The translations under genes and the position numbers were made by a program. The notes beneath the pieces are model-generated. The model made no database searches. It was not told the DNA's origin and saw only the letters and a list, made by a program, of their open reading frames with translations. Shown here piece by piece: positions 62,335 to 64,000 of a stretch of 64,000 nucleotides of DNA (positions are counted from its first letter, which is position 1; each line of letters begins with the position of its first letter). This DNA comes from JAEUMD01 sp050246945 (GTDB taxonomy: Bacteria; Pseudomonadota; Alphaproteobacteria; Rhizobiales; Hyphomicrobiaceae), in contig JBFWVC010000011.1 of the NCBI GenBank assembly GCA_050246945.1, forward strand, positions 1 through 64,000, in the 5' to 3' direction.

Positions 62335-62748
62335 GGTGTCCTCCTTGGGGTGTCCTGTCGGGTTCACGTCCTGGCCGTGTTGGCCGTTCATCTGATGACC
62401 CTGACGATAGGTCTTCCCCCTCGGTGTCGCTGTTCCGGGCGTTACAGGAGTGTTTTTTTTTGCCCGACCACCATGAATGTTGGAGACGGTTCGGCCTGGC
62501 GGCGGTCCGCGGCACCGCAGACCACCGCGGCACCTTGCATAAAAACATTGGACGCGATATCCGCCGATCCGTCATGGAACCGTGTCGCCGCCTGGGGCGT
62601 CCACCCATCAATGACCGTGCCCATCTGCTGAGCCACGAACACCGTGCAGCCAACGTTGCAGGTCAAGGTGCGGACCCGAAACGGTTACGACACAGGCCCT
62701 GGTGGCGCTGGAAAGCTGCCGACACCGATTTGCGAGGAACACCACGTC

Positions 62749-63966
62749 ATGTTCATGCAGTTTCCCAAGCAGCGTGCGGCTCGCCGCCTGACCAGCGGCG
62801 GCGCTGCCGGAATCATGCGGCTCGTGCTGCTTTCTCTTGCGCCATGCATTGGTGCGTTGCCCGTCGCCGCTCAATCATGCTCGCCGGACGATTTCGCACG
62901 CGCTGTCGATCGGGCCGGGGCTGCCTTGCGCGAGTTCAACGCGGAAAACGGCCCCAAGGTGACGGCCGCGGTGAAGAAACTTCAGCAAAAGCGCGGCTGG
63001 AGCGACAAGGAACTTGAGGATAGGGCAATCCAATTCTTGCACACGCCGCGCATCGCAGAACTCGACGAGAAGGCCAACGAGCTACTGTCGAAGATCGACA
63101 TGCTGGGCGAGGTGAACGAGAAATCTCTCGACTGCTCCAAGCTACCGGTTTTGGAAGATGCGGGTCGCGAACTTCTGGCGACGATGAAAGTGAAGGCGGA
63201 GCTGACGCAAGCCGGTCTTGCTGCAGCCATGCGTGAGGCCGAAGTCGCGTCGGGTCACGACCAACCGGCTGGCGATGCAAAGCCGAAGCCGAAGCAGCAC
63301 ACGAAACAAGAGCAACAGCCCAAGCAGCCGCACACCGCTGCGCCGCGTCCGGCGGCGCCGGGTTCGTGGGAGGCAGCCACGTCGCGCGCGCCACCAGGCG
63401 CAGAGGGTCAGGCAGCGGCGCCGGATGCCGACGGTCAGCAGATACAGCAAGGGGCACTTCCCGCGCCACTTCCCGAAGGCGAGGCCGGCTACACGCTCGA
63501 CGAGATCAAGGCAGCGACACGCGGCTTCTTCGGAACGATTTCGACCAACCTCGGCAGCGTCATCGAGTACGCTTTTTCGAACTACGGGCGGCCGAGCGCC
63601 TACGTGCTGGGCAGTGAAGGTGGCGGGGCTTTCCTGGCAGGGGCGCGCTACGGCAAAGGCACACTCTACATGCGCGCTGGCGGTGAGCGGCTGGTTTATT
63701 GGCATGGACCATCGCTCGGCTATGACTTCGGCGCCGAAGGCTCGCGTACCTTGTTCCTCATCTATCGGCTGAAAAGCGAACAGGATCTGTTCCGCCGTTA
63801 TGGCGGAATCGACGGCTCGGCCTACGTCCTGGGTGGTGTCGGACTAACGCTGCTGAAGGGGGGACCCGTGCTGATGGCTCCCATTCGCACGGGTGTCGGA
63901 CTGCGCCTGGGAGCCAACATCGGCTACGTGCGCTTCACGCCGCATGCGATGTGGAATCCGTTCTGA
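62749..63966 (+). CDS. eipA: EipA-like (DUF1134) envelope protein with extra N-terminal domain
   Basis: A 405-residue exported protein. Signal sequence ending near PVAAQ-SC; then a helical domain (about 43-150: SCSPDDFARAVDRAGAALRE, KRGWSDKELEDRAIQFLHT); a Lys/Gln/Pro-rich linker (about 155-240); and a C-terminal DUF1134 domain (GYTLDEIKAATRGFFGTIST, GSEGGGAFLAGARYGKGTLY, GGVGLTLLKGGPVLMAPIRT). DUF1134 is EipA, a periplasmic envelope-integrity factor of Brucella. The helical domain is a paralogue of the small protein at 33871-34317; the EipA proteins I know lack it. GAGGAA precedes the ATG; an ATG at 62815 is possible. Confidence 0.88.
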   Translation: MFMQFPKQRAARRLTSGGAAGIMRLVLLSLAPCIGALPVAAQSCSPDDFARAVDRAGAALREFNAENGPKVTAAVKKLQQKRGWSDKELEDRAIQFLHTPRIAELDEKANELLSKIDMLGEVNEKSLDCSKLPVLEDAGRELLATMKVKAELTQAGLAAAMREAEVASGHDQPAGDAKPKPKQHTKQEQQPKQPHTAAPRPAAPGSWEAATSRAPPGAEGQAAAPDADGQQIQQGALPAPLPEGEAGYTLDEIKAATRGFFGTISTNLGSVIEYAFSNYGRPSAYVLGSEGGGAFLAGARYGKGTLYMRAGGERLVYWHGPSLGYDFGAEGSRTLFLIYRLKSEQDLFRRYGGIDGSAYVLGGVGLTLLKGGPVLMAPIRTGVGLRLGANIGYVRFTPHAMWNPF

Positions 63967-63968
63967 GA

Positions 63969-63999
63969 ACGTGCGCGCTTCAGCTAAACATGCATGGGC
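63969..63999. repeat. Partial family A repeat at window edge
   Basis: AACGTGCGCGCTTCAGCTAA followed by ACATGCATGGG, resembling the right half of the family A unit. It begins at the stop codon of the EipA-like gene and runs out of the window. Confidence 0.55.
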
Positions 64000-64000
64000 T

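Noticed and set aside
1..64000. Insertion sequences, prophage or integrative element, tRNA genes
   Set aside because: No transposase, integrase or phage protein was recognised, and I found no cloverleaf-like sequence with a T-loop GTTCRAATC pattern.

Overview
The window reads as one G+C-rich chromosomal segment from an alphaproteobacterium, most likely of the order Hyphomicrobiales (Rhizobiales) and perhaps near Hyphomicrobiaceae. This is inferred from gene order and protein families: the block parC-recO-era-rnc-lepB-acpS-pdxJ-DUF2062-rsh-rpoZ, the smpB-dapA-slt neighbourhood, an EipA/DUF1134 protein, a Tad/Cpa pilus set and many short palindromic intergenic repeats. I see no rRNA, tRNA, CRISPR array, transposase or integrase.

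Region by region. 0.2-6.0 kb holds a DUF2189 membrane protein, an APC permease, a tandem universal stress protein, a small exported protein and a fused phosphotransferase/P-loop kinase. A perfect 24-bp palindrome with an FNR/FixK-like core lies between the divergent stress-protein and exported-protein genes. 6.4-12.2 kb carries part of a Tad/Cpa pilus system: a TPR lipoprotein (TadD-like), CpaD, the secretin CpaC and a TadG-like von Willebrand protein; the ATPases and platform proteins are not here. 12.4-15.6 kb pairs an AMP-forming acyl ligase with a 12-TM transporter.

16.4-30.2 kb is the most interesting part, a divergent Pel-type exopolysaccharide locus. On the minus strand lie a PelA that keeps its deacetylase region but lacks the N-terminal glycosidase domain, a PelB-like TPR protein without a porin, and PelD, PelE, PelF and PelG. 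On the plus strand, convergent with pelG, lie three consecutive paralogues of the glycoside hydrolase family (TM1410/GH114 type) that forms the hydrolase half of canonical PelA. The PelD also lacks the C-terminal GGDEF region that senses c-di-GMP in Pseudomonas.

30.8-34.3 kb holds rimK, bpt, two small membrane or exported protein genes, and an exported protein that is a paralogue of the N-terminal half of the EipA-like protein at the right edge. 34.3-35.0 kb is an island of four different palindromic repeats. 35.0-46.5 kb is the housekeeping block (topoisomerase IV, DNA repair, ribosome maturation, signal peptidase, ACP activation, vitamin B6, (p)ppGpp, RNA polymerase omega). 47.2-55.0 kb holds an NYN nuclease, a family 5 uracil-DNA glycosylase, DUF3775, a peroxiredoxin homologue lacking its peroxidatic cysteine, smpB, dapA and a soluble lytic transglycosylase.

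55.3-64.0 kb holds an alpha/beta hydrolase, an operon of an OmpA-family protein, a 33-residue membrane peptide and a three-repeat H3TH protein, two small proteins and the EipA fusion. Several gene 3' ends abut, or take their stop codon from, dispersed palindromic repeats of at least four families. All homology calls come from reading motifs by eye; no database search was run.
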